Origin: 20CM-2-55-15 sp964633285
GTDB lineage: Bacteria; Acidobacteriota; Terriglobia; 20CM-2-55-15
Assembly: GCA_964633285.1 (NCBI GenBank)
Contig: CAZWGA010000005.1
Location: 62,001 to 126,000, forward strand
Direction: 5' to 3'
Length of the DNA stretch: 64,000 nt
In this document: positions 25,199 to 34,669 of the stretch, one piece after another
Numbering within the stretch: position 1 is the first letter of the stretch
Layout of the letters: each line of letters starts with the position of its first letter
Translations under genes and position numbers: made by a program
The notes under the pieces: model-generated
What the model saw: only the letters and a program-made list of their open reading frames with translations
What the model was told of the DNA's origin: nothing
The model's database searches: none

Positions 25199-25609
25199 AT
25201 GAATTGGTTGATGAAGGAAGAACCCACTCATTACAGTTTCGACAATCTCGTCCGCGACGGCCAAACATCGTGGACCGGCGTCCGAAATCCGGTCGCCCAG
25301 AAGAATCTTCAATCGATGAAAAAAGGCGATCGGATTTTTTTCTATCACACGGGAGATGTGAAAGCAGTGGTGGGGATCGCCAGGGCTGCTTCCGCGCCCT
25401 ATCCCGATCCCGCGGACAAAACGGGAAAGCTGCACGCCATCGATGTTGCGCCCGTAAAGAAACTGCCATCGCCGGTGACGCTTCGCGCGGTCAAAGCCGA
25501 CAAGTTTTTCGCGTCATTTCCGCTGGTACGAATTTCGCGGCTGTCGGTAATGCCCGTTAACGACGACGAGTGGGAGCGGATCGTTTCGATGGCACAAAGT
25601 GAAACCTGA
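25199..25609 (+). CDS. EVE-domain protein
   Basis: 136 residues: MNWLMKEEPTHYSFDNLVRD, then WTGVRNPVAQKNLQSMKKGD, RIFFYHTGDVKAVVGIARA and a closing RISRLSVMPVNDDEWERI. This is the full EVE domain (PUA-like fold, thymocyte nuclear protein 1 type), which reads modified bases in nucleic acids. The ATG at 25199 gives the canonical start. It ends in a 53-base convergent overlap with the ASCH gene on the other strand. Confidence 0.92.
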   Translation: MNWLMKEEPTHYSFDNLVRDGQTSWTGVRNPVAQKNLQSMKKGDRIFFYHTGDVKAVVGIARAASAPYPDPADKTGKLHAIDVAPVKKLPSPVTLRAVKADKFFASFPLVRISRLSVMPVNDDEWERIVSMAQSET

Positions 25610-25865
25610 CGAGATAGATGTTCTCGCCTCGTCCGTGCTTTGCGACTTTCAGCAGATCCAGCACTCCGAGAAAACCGGACGCCTTCGCCAACTGCGGGGT
25701 GATATCGGGAAATCCGATCTGCTCGATCGAATCCACGATGATGTCTCCGGTCTCATCCAGCGGATACCGTCCGCCGGCTTTGACGTGAGGCCGCATCCAG
25801 ATCCGAACACTGACCGTGATTTCCCCGCGCCGAACTCCTTCCCGTAATCGCTTTGTGAAAACCAT
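25557..25865 (-). CDS. ASCH-domain-like protein
   Basis: 102 residues from the ATG at 25865: MVFTKRLREGVRRGEITVSV, then RIWMRPHVKAGGRYPLDETG and DIIVDSIEQI; the end is GFLGVLDLLKVAKHGRGENI. The basic, short PUA-like fold fits ASCH-type proteins. A longer frame upstream to 26297 is antisense to the TonB receptor and not credible. Its last 53 bases overlap the EVE gene tail to tail. Confidence 0.75.
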   Translation of the reverse strand: MVFTKRLREGVRRGEITVSVRIWMRPHVKAGGRYPLDETGDIIVDSIEQIGFPDITPQLAKASGFLGVLDLLKVAKHGRGENIYLVRFHFVPSKRSAPTRRR

Positions 25866-25948
25866 GGCACGAAGTCTAACCCGTCTCGTCAGATATTCCG
25901 CCGAGGTACGAATCGGAAGACTTCGCTCCTCCTGATATTCCCGACCTC

Positions 25949-25966
25949 TTAGTCGAAAGTATTGGC
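25949..25966 (+). promoter_or_regulatory. conserved 18-bp upstream motif, copy 1
   Basis: TTAGTCGAAAGTATTGGC lies 60 bases before the TonB receptor start. It matches the sequence at 30918-30935 in 16 of 18 positions. It is a candidate regulator site or alternative promoter shared by the receptor gene and the LysR/hydrolase region. Confidence 0.5.
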
Positions 25967-26025
25967 CTTTCCGCCACAGCAGGAATACTCTCGCCGCAAA
26001 GCCAGACTTGGGGATGGAGAGGACA

Positions 26026-29000
26026 ATGACAAAAAAACAAATGTTTGCGGCGGTCGTGCTGTGTCTAGCGTTCACGGTGCACGGGATGGGACAGGTGAAT
26101 TCTTCGATCGGCGGTACGGTTGAAGACACCAGCAAGGCACTGATTCCGGGCGTAACCATAACGGCAACCAACACGGGAACGGGCGTTGCCAACACGACCA
26201 TCAGCAATGAATCAGGGGCATACAACTTTCCCGTTCTGGCCGCAGGTACGTACAAGCTCACGGCAGAACTGACGGGATTCAAGCCGGTGACCTTCAATGA
26301 CGTTCAATTGAGTCCGGCAACCCCGTTGCGATTGAATTTCACACTCGAAGTCGGAGGACTCGCCCAAGCTGTGGAAGTTACCGTGGAGTCCACGGCGCTG
26401 ACCTCGTCATCAGCCTCGATTGGTGAAGTGCTGAGCGAGAAGAGGGTCCTCGATCTTCCCATCACAAGCAGCAACGTGCTGGATCTCGTCCGGATACTTC
26501 CCGGATTTCGCGAAAGCCCCGGGGGCAATGCATTCGATACGTTTGCAGGCCAGGCGTCGAACACCGTCAACACCGTGCGTGATGGATTAAGCGTGACGGA
26601 TGGCCGATTTAACAACGGCGTCTTTTCGACAACAACCATCAACCCGGATCTCGTTGGCGAAGTACGGCTCGTCCTGACGCCGGTGGATGCGGAACTGGGC
26701 CGCGGCAACGCGCAGGTCCAGATTTTTACACGATCGGGAACCAATCAATATCGGGGCAGCGCTGTCTGGAACATCAAGAATACGGCGCTGGATCCCAACA
26801 CCTGGTTGAACAATCACACGATCGATCCCGTAACCGGCAAAACCGCGCAACGGAACTGGACCAACAACAACGAATACACCCTCAGCTACGGCGGCCCGAT
26901 CAAGAAGAACAAAACTTTCTTCTACGCTCTGTGGGAGCAGCACGGGCCCGCAAGCAACTCAATGTCAAGATCGATCACAATCTGAACCAACGTCACAAGT
27001 TCAATGTGAGTTATTCGCTGGAACGAAACTCTGCGGAAACCAGCCAGGCGGCCTGGCCGAACGGTTATGGCGGGGATATCGTTCGCAAGCCGCATGTGAT
27101 CACCAGTAATTTCACTTCCACCTTGAGTCCGAGTCTGGTCAACGAAGCCAAATTCGGAATGCGGTACAACAAGACCGACAGCCTTGGGCCATGGGAGAAC
27201 GACAACCAATCCAAAATCGAGGACGTGACCGGATTCTTCAAGGGTGGCAACGATCCGGGCTATACGCGCGCATCCGGAAAAGGATACCCCGTTCTGGTGG
27301 GACCAAGCGGGTCCGGCCTGCTGACAATCTCGTCCTACAATTTCGCCGCCAACGGCAGCGCCGGCCTGATCAATCTCGCGGCTTCGCACAACGGCAACCG
27401 GTCGCTCCTCTACACGTATGCCGACACGTTAAGCTGGTCGAAAGGTAAACACGCTTTCAAATTCGGCGGCGAGTTGCGGCCGAGTTCCTCCAAGGGATAC
27501 AGCAATATTTCACCGAACCTTCCCACGCCTCGCGTCTTCACCGGCGCGGGTGGCTTCCTCTCTCCCCTCATCAGCGGAGGATCCGCGCCACTCCCGGCCG
27601 GAGCGCTCGCGACGTTTCGCGGCAATGCGGCATCATTGCTCTATCTGTTGTCCGGATCGATCGATTCCGTGGAACAGGCATATTGGATCGACGCGTACAA
27701 AGACGTTCAGGATGGAAAATGGCAGAGCATCCTGACAAGCAAGGAGCCGTATCGCGACAACATCATTAACGAAATGTCCGCGTTCGCCAAAGACGACTGG
27801 AAAATCTCGCGAAACCTCACGCTCAATCTGGGAGTCCGCTGGGAGTATTACGGCTCACCGTACGTGAAAGGCGGCTACGGCACCACGCCGCACGGGCTGG
27901 GCGATGGCTTGTTCGGCATCAACCGCACCGGAACCGGCAGTCTCTTTTCCAATTGGTTGATACCGGGCGCGCCGGTATTCCTCAGCGGATATGGAAACGT
28001 GGCTGCGGCCAGCGCGCTGCAATGTACGTCCGGCGTGGTTCAGGCGGGACTTCCAACCTCAAATTGCAACAAAGACTTCGTTACGGCGATCGACTTTTTC
28101 GGACCCGGCAGCCCGAATCCCGATGTCCGCGCCATTCCGGCCGATTACAAAGATTTTGGTCCCGCTGTGGGTTTTGCTTATCAGGCGCCATGGTTCGGAA
28201 GGAACACAACGATTCGCGGTGGTTATCAGATCAGCTATACCGACTCGCGCTCGCGAAGCACATCGACTTTGCCGGGTGGAACTCAGGCGGCGATCGGCAA
28301 CAATCCAGGCTCGGCCTTCAATGTAACGGGCGCAACTCAATTGACGAACCGGTTTCCCAATCAATACCTCGATCTGAATTCCGTTGCGAGTATGGTTCCG
28401 GGTTTGCCGATCGGAACACCGGGAATCGGCGCATTGCCGTTGTACGCCAGAGCGAGTACGACGACGTACGGCTGGTCGCCCGGTTACGTCACGCCTTACG
28501 TTCAAAACTTCAACCTGTCGGTAACCACCAACGTGCGCCGCAACGCGACGGTCGATGTCCGTTATATCGGAACGCAGGCGCGAAAACTCCTCGGCGACAT
28601 CGACATCAATACGAACGACATCTATTACAACAAAGAACTCTTCGACGCGCTGACCGTCGCCCGCAGTGGCGGCGACTCGCCGCTGCTGACTCAGATGTTC
28701 GCGGGCCTGAATTTCGGAAACGGCGTCATCGGTCAAGCCGTATCCGGCGCATCGGCTTTGCGGAACAGCACCGTGTTCAATCAGAACCTCATCAACGGAA
28801 ACTTTATCGCTGTCGCCAACTCGCTGATCAGCGGCACCGGCGTGCCGACAACAGGATCCATGGCCAACACGAATCTGGGTGTGACTCCTGCAGACAGGCT
28901 GATCCGCAACGGCTGCGACCGGATTGCTTCGGGCCAATCCACGTTCAACGGAATCGCGCTCCGCTGTTTTCCGGAAAACTACCTGATTTCGAACCCTCAG

Positions 29001-29960
29001 TTGGGAACAGCGACGTATCGCGTGAATTCCGGTTCCACGAATTACCACTCGCTCCAGGCGCAGTTCACACTGCGTCCTACTCAAGGCTTCACGGTTCAGA
29101 CCACATACACCTGGTCCAAGTCGATGACGCTTCCCGCCGACAGCAACACGAATCCACTCTATCGAAAGCAGGATTACGCGCTGGCCTACAGCAATATCCC
29201 ACATGACGTCCGCACGAATGGAACTATGGAAATCCCGCTGGGTCCCGGCAAATTGTTCTTCGCGTCCAGTCATGGCCTGCTGGCGCGAATCATCGAACGC
29301 TGGCAGATCGGCGCCATCCTCAATATGTCGCAGGGACGGCCGGTCACACTGCTGGGAGGAGCCGGTCTCAATTACGGGAGCAGCGCGTCGTCAACAACTC
29401 CAAACATAGCAGCGGATGTGGTCGGTGATTTCAATATTAGAAAGGCCGATCTTTACTGGGATGGCGCAAACAACAGAGGCAGCCTTTTCGGGAAAGACAA
29501 CCCGTTCTTCACGGTCACGGATCCCCAGTGTCCGGCGACGGGAACCGCACAGACGGCATATCCGGGCACGCTCTCCTGCACATTGACGGCGGTCGCGAAA
29601 GCGGTGCCTGCAAGTACACCCGGCGCCGTCCTGTATGGCGTGGATGCAAAGGGAAATCCGCGATATGGCGTGATCGTGCTCCAGAATCCCAAACCCGGGA
29701 CTCAAGGTAATCTCGGCCAGTACTTTTTCCGGATGCCGGGTACGTGGCGCTTCGATGCCAATCTCAGCAAGAGTTTCAGGATTACCGAAACAAAATCCGT
29801 TCAATTCCGAATGGACGCCACAAATGTACTGAATCATCCGAATCCGCTTCCTACGTCGCCTGCCATTTCGATCAACAGCACCAGCGGAGATTTCGGATAC
29901 CTGACGAACAACAAAACGGGAAACCGCCAGTTCCAGGCGCAACTGCGGCTGAATTTCTGA
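26026..29960 (+). pseudogene. Oar-like TonB-dependent receptor, frameshifted or partly deleted
   Basis: Two frames together make one receptor. Frame 1 (ATG 26026, GGAGAGG upstream) encodes a signal peptide, a carboxypeptidase-regulatory domain (SSIGGTVEDTSKALIPGVTI), a plug and the first barrel strands up to FFYALWEQ at about 26938. Frame 2 takes over near 26955 (RKQLNVKIDHNLNQRHKFNV) and runs about 1000 residues to the terminal aromatic (QAQLRLNF). In relatives I recall, FFYALW and the KQLN..IDHN segment are separated by a long stretch that is missing here. The frame change plus missing segment means a deletion: either a true mutation or a collapsed assembly. If intact it would import substrates across the outer membrane. 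Confidence 0.85.
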
Positions 29961-30002
29961 AGTGTACCGAAGAGTCTGAATAGTCGTGACTGCGCCTTTT
30001 GG

Positions 30003-30902
30003 CTACTTTTTTAATCGGGTTTTTCCAGCAGTTTGGCGCACGACTCGAATGAATGAATCCAATGCAGGCGAGTTGGCATCCCTGCGGTACGCGACGGCGT
30101 ATTCGAGCGGAGGTACAGCATCACGAAACGGACGAAAGACAATTTCGGGCCATAGGTTCTTCATGCTTGGAGAACAGAAAGCGAGTCCCAGGCCTGCGGT
30201 CACCAGCGTGAGACTCGCGATGATGTTGTCGACTTCATGGACGACGTTCAGGCTGAACCCCGCATTGCGGCAAGTTGCCGTGATGAGGTCGTGCAAGCCA
30301 GGACTGACGCGCCGTGCAAACAAAATGAATGGTTGACCGGCCAGAGCGGCGAGAGGCGCGCGGCGGTATTTTGAAAGTGGATGGCCTTTCGGCATCGCAA
30401 CCCACAATGGCTCGCGCTTGATGGTTTCGAGCGCAAGATTCGCATCGTTCAAATTGACGGGAAGACTCAGAAACCCGGCATCGATCTGTTTTTCCTGCAG
30501 AGCTTCAATTTGAAGCGCGGTATTCATGAATTTCAATTCGATGTGAACGCCCGGATACCGCTGGACAAACGCTCGCAACGTTTTGACCAGAATTTCATTC
30601 ACTCCGCCCGGACCTGCAACCGACAGCCGCCCGATGGCTCCTTCGCGGACGCGCCCGGCCACACTGACAAAATGATCAACCTGCCGCAGGATCACTTGCG
30701 CTTCGCCGGCGATTCGTTTTCCGGCATCGGTAAGACGAACCTCCCGCTTTGTGCGTTCGAACAGCTTGACTCCCAGTTCCTCTTCGAGCTGCTGAATCTG
30801 CTGGCTCAGAGGAGGCTGGCTGATGCGCAGCCGGATGGCGGCCCGGCCGAAGTGCAGTTCTTCAGCGACGGCGAGGAGGTATCGTAAGTGCCGGAGTTCC
30901 AT
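30003..30902 (-). CDS. LysR-family transcriptional regulator
   Basis: 299 residues, usual LysR length. The N-terminal winged helix-turn-helix is clear (MELRHLRYLLAVAEELHFGR, AAIRLRISQPPLSQQIQQLE, LFERTKREVRLTDAGK). The effector-binding domain follows, with GRLSVAGPGGVNEILVKTLR and AGFLSLPVNLNDANLALETI, similar to the BenM/CatR/CbbR-like group. It is transcribed away from the hydrolase gene at 31103, the classic layout for LysR control of a divergent target. A motif at 30918-30935 lies in the shared promoter region. Confidence 0.93.
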   Translation of the reverse strand: MELRHLRYLLAVAEELHFGRAAIRLRISQPPLSQQIQQLEEELGVKLFERTKREVRLTDAGKRIAGEAQVILRQVDHFVSVAGRVREGAIGRLSVAGPGGVNEILVKTLRAFVQRYPGVHIELKFMNTALQIEALQEKQIDAGFLSLPVNLNDANLALETIKREPLWVAMPKGHPLSKYRRAPLAALAGQPFILFARRVSPGLHDLITATCRNAGFSLNVVHEVDNIIASLTLVTAGLGLAFCSPSMKNLWPEIVFRPFRDAVPPLEYAVAYRRDANSPALDSFIRVVRQTAGKTRLKK

Positions 30903-30917
30903 AATATGCCCTGCATC

Positions 30918-30935
30918 TTAATCGAAAGTATTTGC
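30918..30935 (+). promoter_or_regulatory. conserved 18-bp upstream motif, copy 2
   Basis: TTAATCGAAAGTATTTGC lies 16 bases upstream of the LysR start codon, in the divergent region before the hydrolase. It matches 25949-25966 at 16 of 18 positions. LysR regulators often bind near their own start, so this may be the LysR site. Confidence 0.5.
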
Positions 30936-30980
30936 TTTGCGCCGCCCGCATCATTATTTTTTGTCAGCAATCATCAGAAA

Positions 30981-31004
30981 GGAGATGGTATGAAGTCCAT
31001 CTCC
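30981..31004 (+). promoter_or_regulatory. RBS-hiding hairpin before a leader ORF
   Basis: GGAGATGG at 30981-30988 and CCATCTCC at 30997-31004 form a perfect 8-bp stem with loop TATGAAGT. The Shine-Dalgarno (AAAGGAG, 30978-30984) overlaps the left arm and the ATG (30990) is in the loop. In the mRNA this would mask the ribosome-binding site of the leader ORF that is coupled to the hydrolase gene. Confidence 0.45.
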
Positions 31005-31106
31005 CTTGGCGTGGGGGAACCGGCCAGCAGTAATGAGGCCGCGAAGCGGTGTACCGAACTGAACTGGACGGTGGGCCCGACGCTAATAAAAAGGAGCTCT
31101 CAATGA
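30990..31106 (+). CDS. short leader ORF coupled to the hydrolase gene
   Basis: 38 residues (MKSISLGVGEPASSNEAAKR, ending TLIKRSSQ). AAAGGAG stands five bases before the ATG. The stop TGA overlaps the hydrolase ATG as ATGA (31103-31106), so translation of one can feed the other. There is no protein family to recognise. It may be a regulatory leader peptide, or the frame may be open by chance. Confidence 0.3.
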   Translation: MKSISLGVGEPASSNEAAKRCTELNWTVGPTLIKRSSQ

Positions 31107-32056
31107 ATCGGCGAACATTCGTTCAACAATCGGCGGCAGCAATTGTCGCAGGCGCTGCGTCAATGCCTGCTGCCAGGGCGCAGGCACAGCAGGCGAGCAC
31201 GCTTCGGTTTTTTCCTGCCGGTTTCAAGCCGGCGAAGGTGGAGACATCGGGAGCGACGATCAATGTTGTTACCGGCGGAAGCGGTCCGGGTCTGCTTCTC
31301 CTTCACGGCGCTCCTTTCTCGCATATTTCATGGCGGCTGGTTGCGCCCGAGCTCGCGAAGGACTACTCGCTGGTGATACCCGACCTGCGCGGCTACGGTG
31401 ACAGCAGCAAGCCGCCGGACGGTACGAATCATTCCAATTACTCGAAGCGCAACATGGCGCTTGACGGCGTAGAGGTCATGAAGCACTTCGGATTCACTTC
31501 ATTTCCCGTGGTAGGCCATGACCGCGGCGGCCGCGTAGCGCATCGCATGGCGCTCGATCATCCCGCCACAGTCACGAAGATTGCCGTCCTCGATATCGTG
31601 CCGACCTGTTATCTGTACACGCACGTGACGATCGGTTTTGTTCAGGCCTACTTTCATTGGTTCAATTACCTTCGGGCCGCGCCCGGTCCCGAAAACGAAC
31701 TGAAAGCGGCGAACGACGCCGCTGCTGCTCGCGCGACGACCGATGAGCAGAAGGAGTATGCGCGCGTGCAGGGAAATCCCGAAAACATCCACGGCATGTG
31801 CGAGGACTATCGTGCCGGCGCTTCCATCGATCTCGAACACGACAAGGCCGACATCGATAAAAAGAACAAGATCAAGGCCCCTCTTCTCACGCTCTGGGCG
31901 GAACGCGGACCGATGGCGCGTCTTTACGATGTGCTGTCGATCTGGAAAGATTTCGCCGTCAACGTGAGCGGCAAAGGATTGCCGGGCGGCCACAATCTTC
32001 AGGAAGACGTGCCGAACGATGTGCTGATCGAGGTTCGAAAATTCCTGAAGGGATAA
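31103..32056 (+). CDS. Tat-exported alpha/beta hydrolase, fluoroacetate (haloacetate) dehalogenase-like
   Basis: 317 residues from the ATG at 31103 (AAGGAG seven bases upstream). The N-terminus MNRRTFVQQSAAAIVAGAAS is a twin-arginine signal. The mature protein matches fluoroacetate dehalogenase: nucleophile Asp 140 in GHDRGGRVAHRMALDHP, Asp 164 in LDIVPT, halide-site His 185-Trp 186 (YFHWFNYL), Tyr 236 in CEDYRAG, and catalytic His 297 in GGHNL. These residues cleave the carbon-halogen bond of haloacetates. Export is unusual for the family, whose characterised members are cytoplasmic. Related epoxide hydrolases are an alternative. LysR at 30902 is the likely regulator. Confidence 0.85.
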   Translation: MNRRTFVQQSAAAIVAGAASMPAARAQAQQASTLRFFPAGFKPAKVETSGATINVVTGGSGPGLLLLHGAPFSHISWRLVAPELAKDYSLVIPDLRGYGDSSKPPDGTNHSNYSKRNMALDGVEVMKHFGFTSFPVVGHDRGGRVAHRMALDHPATVTKIAVLDIVPTCYLYTHVTIGFVQAYFHWFNYLRAAPGPENELKAANDAAAARATTDEQKEYARVQGNPENIHGMCEDYRAGASIDLEHDKADIDKKNKIKAPLLTLWAERGPMARLYDVLSIWKDFAVNVSGKGLPGGHNLQEDVPNDVLIEVRKFLKG

Positions 32057-32080
32057 AACTCTCGCGCGCCATGGAGCCGT

Positions 32081-33499
32081 CTATTTCACGCGTCCCACGT
32101 TGTAAATCACGACACCCAGCGCGTTGGCTATGACGACGGCGCTGATAATCTTTGCCGCGAATAAAAACCAGCTTTCCACCTCAATGATCGGAAAGATCGT
32201 CAAAGCGATGTAGAGCAGCGTCACCAGGAATCCGGATGCCGAGGCCGCTTTCAACCACAATGGCGCCCTTACTCCAAACCGGTCCATCGCAATTACGGGA
32301 ATGGCGAACAGCACCAGATACGTCGTGCCATAGAAAACTCCGGCGGCATTATCCAGCAACTGAAAGGCTTCCTGTTCGCCCACACCGATCAGACTTGCCA
32401 GTCCGAAAGCGAGCGTAACCAGGCCGACAATGAGAATCGAGTTGACGGGCGTTTTGTAGCGCGTGTGAAGACGCGTGAACCACGCGGGCGACAGGCGATC
32501 CCATCCCGCGACCATCGGCAGGCGCGCGTTGCCTGTGAAGTAAATGCTCATCAACGCAATCTGTCTCGCGACCACGCCGAAAATCGTCAGCGACACAAGA
32601 CTTGAAACCCAGCCAAACGATCCGAAGCCTATGCTTAGTACCTGCGGAATCGGACCGATGAGATCCACCTTGTCCGGGGGAACGAATGCCAGCACCGAAC
32701 TCGTTCCCAGAATGAACATCAGCGCAATCACCGGCGCCGAAATCCAGACGGAACGGCCGATGTTCCGCGCCGGCGACCGCGTTTCTCCAGCGAGCATGGC
32801 AATGTATTCAAAGCCGGTGAGGGCGCCCAGCGCGAGTTTACTGAAGATGTTCAGCGTCAGAAGCGTCGGCGCCGGCATCGCCATCGCGAAAGGATGATAT
32901 TCCTTCAGAGATCCGCGAATCAGACTGAAGAAAGGCAAACCGATGAGCGCGCCGAAGGTCGCAAGAAGCAATATGCCGCCGGCGTTATGCACCCACTTGC
33001 CGAGCGCCAGACCACGCACGGATGCGAGGATCAGTCCCACGACGAGCCCGATGCTCACCATCGTGAACATCGGTTTGCTGTTGTGCATCCATTGCGCGCT
33101 CGGACCGATGGCGTAAGCGATATTCTTTGTCACAATCAAGCCGATGCCCGACATCACGAGGATTCCGAATATCCAGAGGTTCCACGCGACCATGAACGCG
33201 ATGAAGTCATTGAAGGCAAGCTTCGCCCACTGATAAAGACCGCCTTCCAGCGGCATCAGGCGATTGAGGAAAATCACAACTGCGGCGAGAGGAAGATAGA
33301 ACGTGAGGATCGCAAGCAGCCAGAAAATGATTTGAGAATGACCGAGCTTCGCCGCAGTGCCGACCCAGATCGTTCCGACAACGAATACAACCTGCGTCAA
33401 AACAAGGTCGAACAAACCCAGTTCTTTGCCAAAAGCAGCGCTGCGCGATTCGACGTCCCGCTCGATGGCAGCGAGATCCGGCGGCGGCTTGTTTGTCAT
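32081..33499 (-). CDS. APC-superfamily amino acid permease
   Basis: 472 residues with about 12 membrane spans. The first half shows LGLFDLVLTQVVFVVGTIWV and PLEGGLYQWAKLAFNDFIAF, matching the substrate-site region of APC transporters; later TGFEYIAMLAGETRSPARNI has the E-x-x-x-P element usual in this family. It probably moves amino acids or amines across the inner membrane. The gene is convergent with the hydrolase gene and 10 bases before a DUF6152-like gene in the same direction. Confidence 0.88.
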   Translation of the reverse strand: MTNKPPPDLAAIERDVESRSAAFGKELGLFDLVLTQVVFVVGTIWVGTAAKLGHSQIIFWLLAILTFYLPLAAVVIFLNRLMPLEGGLYQWAKLAFNDFIAFMVAWNLWIFGILVMSGIGLIVTKNIAYAIGPSAQWMHNSKPMFTMVSIGLVVGLILASVRGLALGKWVHNAGGILLLATFGALIGLPFFSLIRGSLKEYHPFAMAMPAPTLLTLNIFSKLALGALTGFEYIAMLAGETRSPARNIGRSVWISAPVIALMFILGTSSVLAFVPPDKVDLIGPIPQVLSIGFGSFGWVSSLVSLTIFGVVARQIALMSIYFTGNARLPMVAGWDRLSPAWFTRLHTRYKTPVNSILIVGLVTLAFGLASLIGVGEQEAFQLLDNAAGVFYGTTYLVLFAIPVIAMDRFGVRAPLWLKAASASGFLVTLLYIALTIFPIIEVESWFLFAAKIISAVVIANALGVVIYNVGRVK

Positions 33500-33509
33500 C
33501 GTGGAAGAA

Positions 33510-33905
33510 CTACTGTGCGGTCCGGTCTTTGAAATCCAATTCGCGGCCGTCGGAAAAAATCACTTTTGTGCCGGGATCTCCCGATCCGATGTAGGCAACA
33601 GGCTCGCCGTTCTTCGCGGGACACAGAATGACCGTGATTTCATCCCCGGCTTTCAGAGATCGCCTGGTCCAACCCGCTCGCATCAGAATGCCGGGACTGT
33701 TCGTCTCGATGCCCCAATGAACAACTTTGCCGTTTTTGTCTTTGACGTCCATGTAGATCTGCGAATGAGGATTGGTCCACACGAATTCCGTCACGACTCC
33801 TTTGATCGGAACACGCGCCTGCTCATCGTATGCGGAATTTCCATGGTGCGCGAATGCGGAGGCGGATGACGAGAGAACAATTACCATCAGGAATCGTTTG
33901 CTCAT
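33510..33905 (-). CDS. DUF6152-like secreted protein
   Basis: 131 residues from the ATG at 33905 with AAGGA six bases upstream; an in-frame ATG at 33911 overlaps the previous stop. The signal peptide ends at AFAHH. The mature protein (GNSAYDEQARVPIKGVVTEF, VWTNPHSQIYMDVKDKNGKV, WTRRSLKAGDEITVILCPAK) matches DUF6152, with the conserved TNPH motif. It is a periplasmic OB-like domain of unknown function, translated just after the related secreted gene upstream. Confidence 0.8.
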   Translation of the reverse strand: MSKRFLMVIVLSSSASAFAHHGNSAYDEQARVPIKGVVTEFVWTNPHSQIYMDVKDKNGKVVHWGIETNSPGILMRAGWTRRSLKAGDEITVILCPAKNGEPVAYIGSGDPGTKVIFSDGRELDFKDRTAQ

Positions 33906-33907
33906 GG

Positions 33908-34639
33908 TCATTCCTTGCCGGTTTTTCGGGCCGCCGGCTCGCGGATTCTCCGGTTGAATTCTTCCTCTTCCGATGCCACGCAAAACGATTCCGGAATTTC
34001 AACTCCGGGTTTCAACTTGATGAGCCGGGGTTCGGCCTCCCATGTTTTCGTATACGTTTTCGGATCGTTGATCGTCAGATTGAACTGAATGGTATTGCGA
34101 TCGACACGCCGGTAACGCTCGATTGTGCGCATCTCGTCACTGTGCGGCTGGCCCTGCGCTCCAAGCCATGTCTTGTCGTTGAAGCCGGCGGTCTCGACGA
34201 CGAGCGTGTCTCCCTCCCATCTGCCGGCGGAGTATCCGTACCATGTAGGATCCGGATCGGCGGGAAGTTTGCGTCCATCCATCCAGATTTCGCGAATCGT
34301 GTGCTGGCCTTCGAAAAACATCAGGATTCGTCCGGGAATCTGAATGATCTCGAACGGCCAGATCACGAAAAGGATTCTCGGAAACCCCATCGGGTCGCAC
34401 TTCAGGATCGGATCGTTTCCTCCGGGCGCGGCTTTCGGACCATATCCCGGCTTGTTCGCGTCGTACTTTGCCTGTCCCCACTTCGTTAACGGAGGGAAAT
34501 TGTCGCCCGGCCCCTGTCCCCCGCCACCCGGAGCCAATTGCCACACGCCGGATAAATCGTGCGGATCCTGGGCCGCCGCGAAGGGCGCGGCGATTAGAAT
34601 CCCCAGCACCGCAACAACGCAGAACTCGAGAATTCGCAT
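33908..34639 (-). CDS. secreted protein of unknown function
   Basis: 243 residues from the ATG at 34639 (GAGG seven bases upstream; signal peptide to FAAAQ). The mature part begins DLSGVWQL and holds DPMGFPRILF, HTIREIWMDGRKLPADPDPT, WYGYSAGRWEGDTLVVETAG, FNDKTWLGAQGQPHSDEMRT and ERYRRVDRNTIQFNLTINDP. This pattern is widespread in Acidobacteriota beside DUF6152 genes and resembles a lipocalin-like fold. No enzyme function is known to me. It is followed directly by the DUF6152-like gene. Confidence 0.8.
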   Translation of the reverse strand: MRILEFCVVAVLGILIAAPFAAAQDPHDLSGVWQLAPGGGGQGPGDNFPPLTKWGQAKYDANKPGYGPKAAPGGNDPILKCDPMGFPRILFVIWPFEIIQIPGRILMFFEGQHTIREIWMDGRKLPADPDPTWYGYSAGRWEGDTLVVETAGFNDKTWLGAQGQPHSDEMRTIERYRRVDRNTIQFNLTINDPKTYTKTWEAEPRLIKLKPGVEIPESFCVASEEEEFNRRIREPAARKTGKE

Positions 34640-34669
34640 TGGAAAACCTCGGCGCGAGACTACCACGAG

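Noticed and set aside
28059..29273. 404-residue reverse frame
   Set aside because: It is antisense to the TonB receptor barrel and low in plausible protein features.
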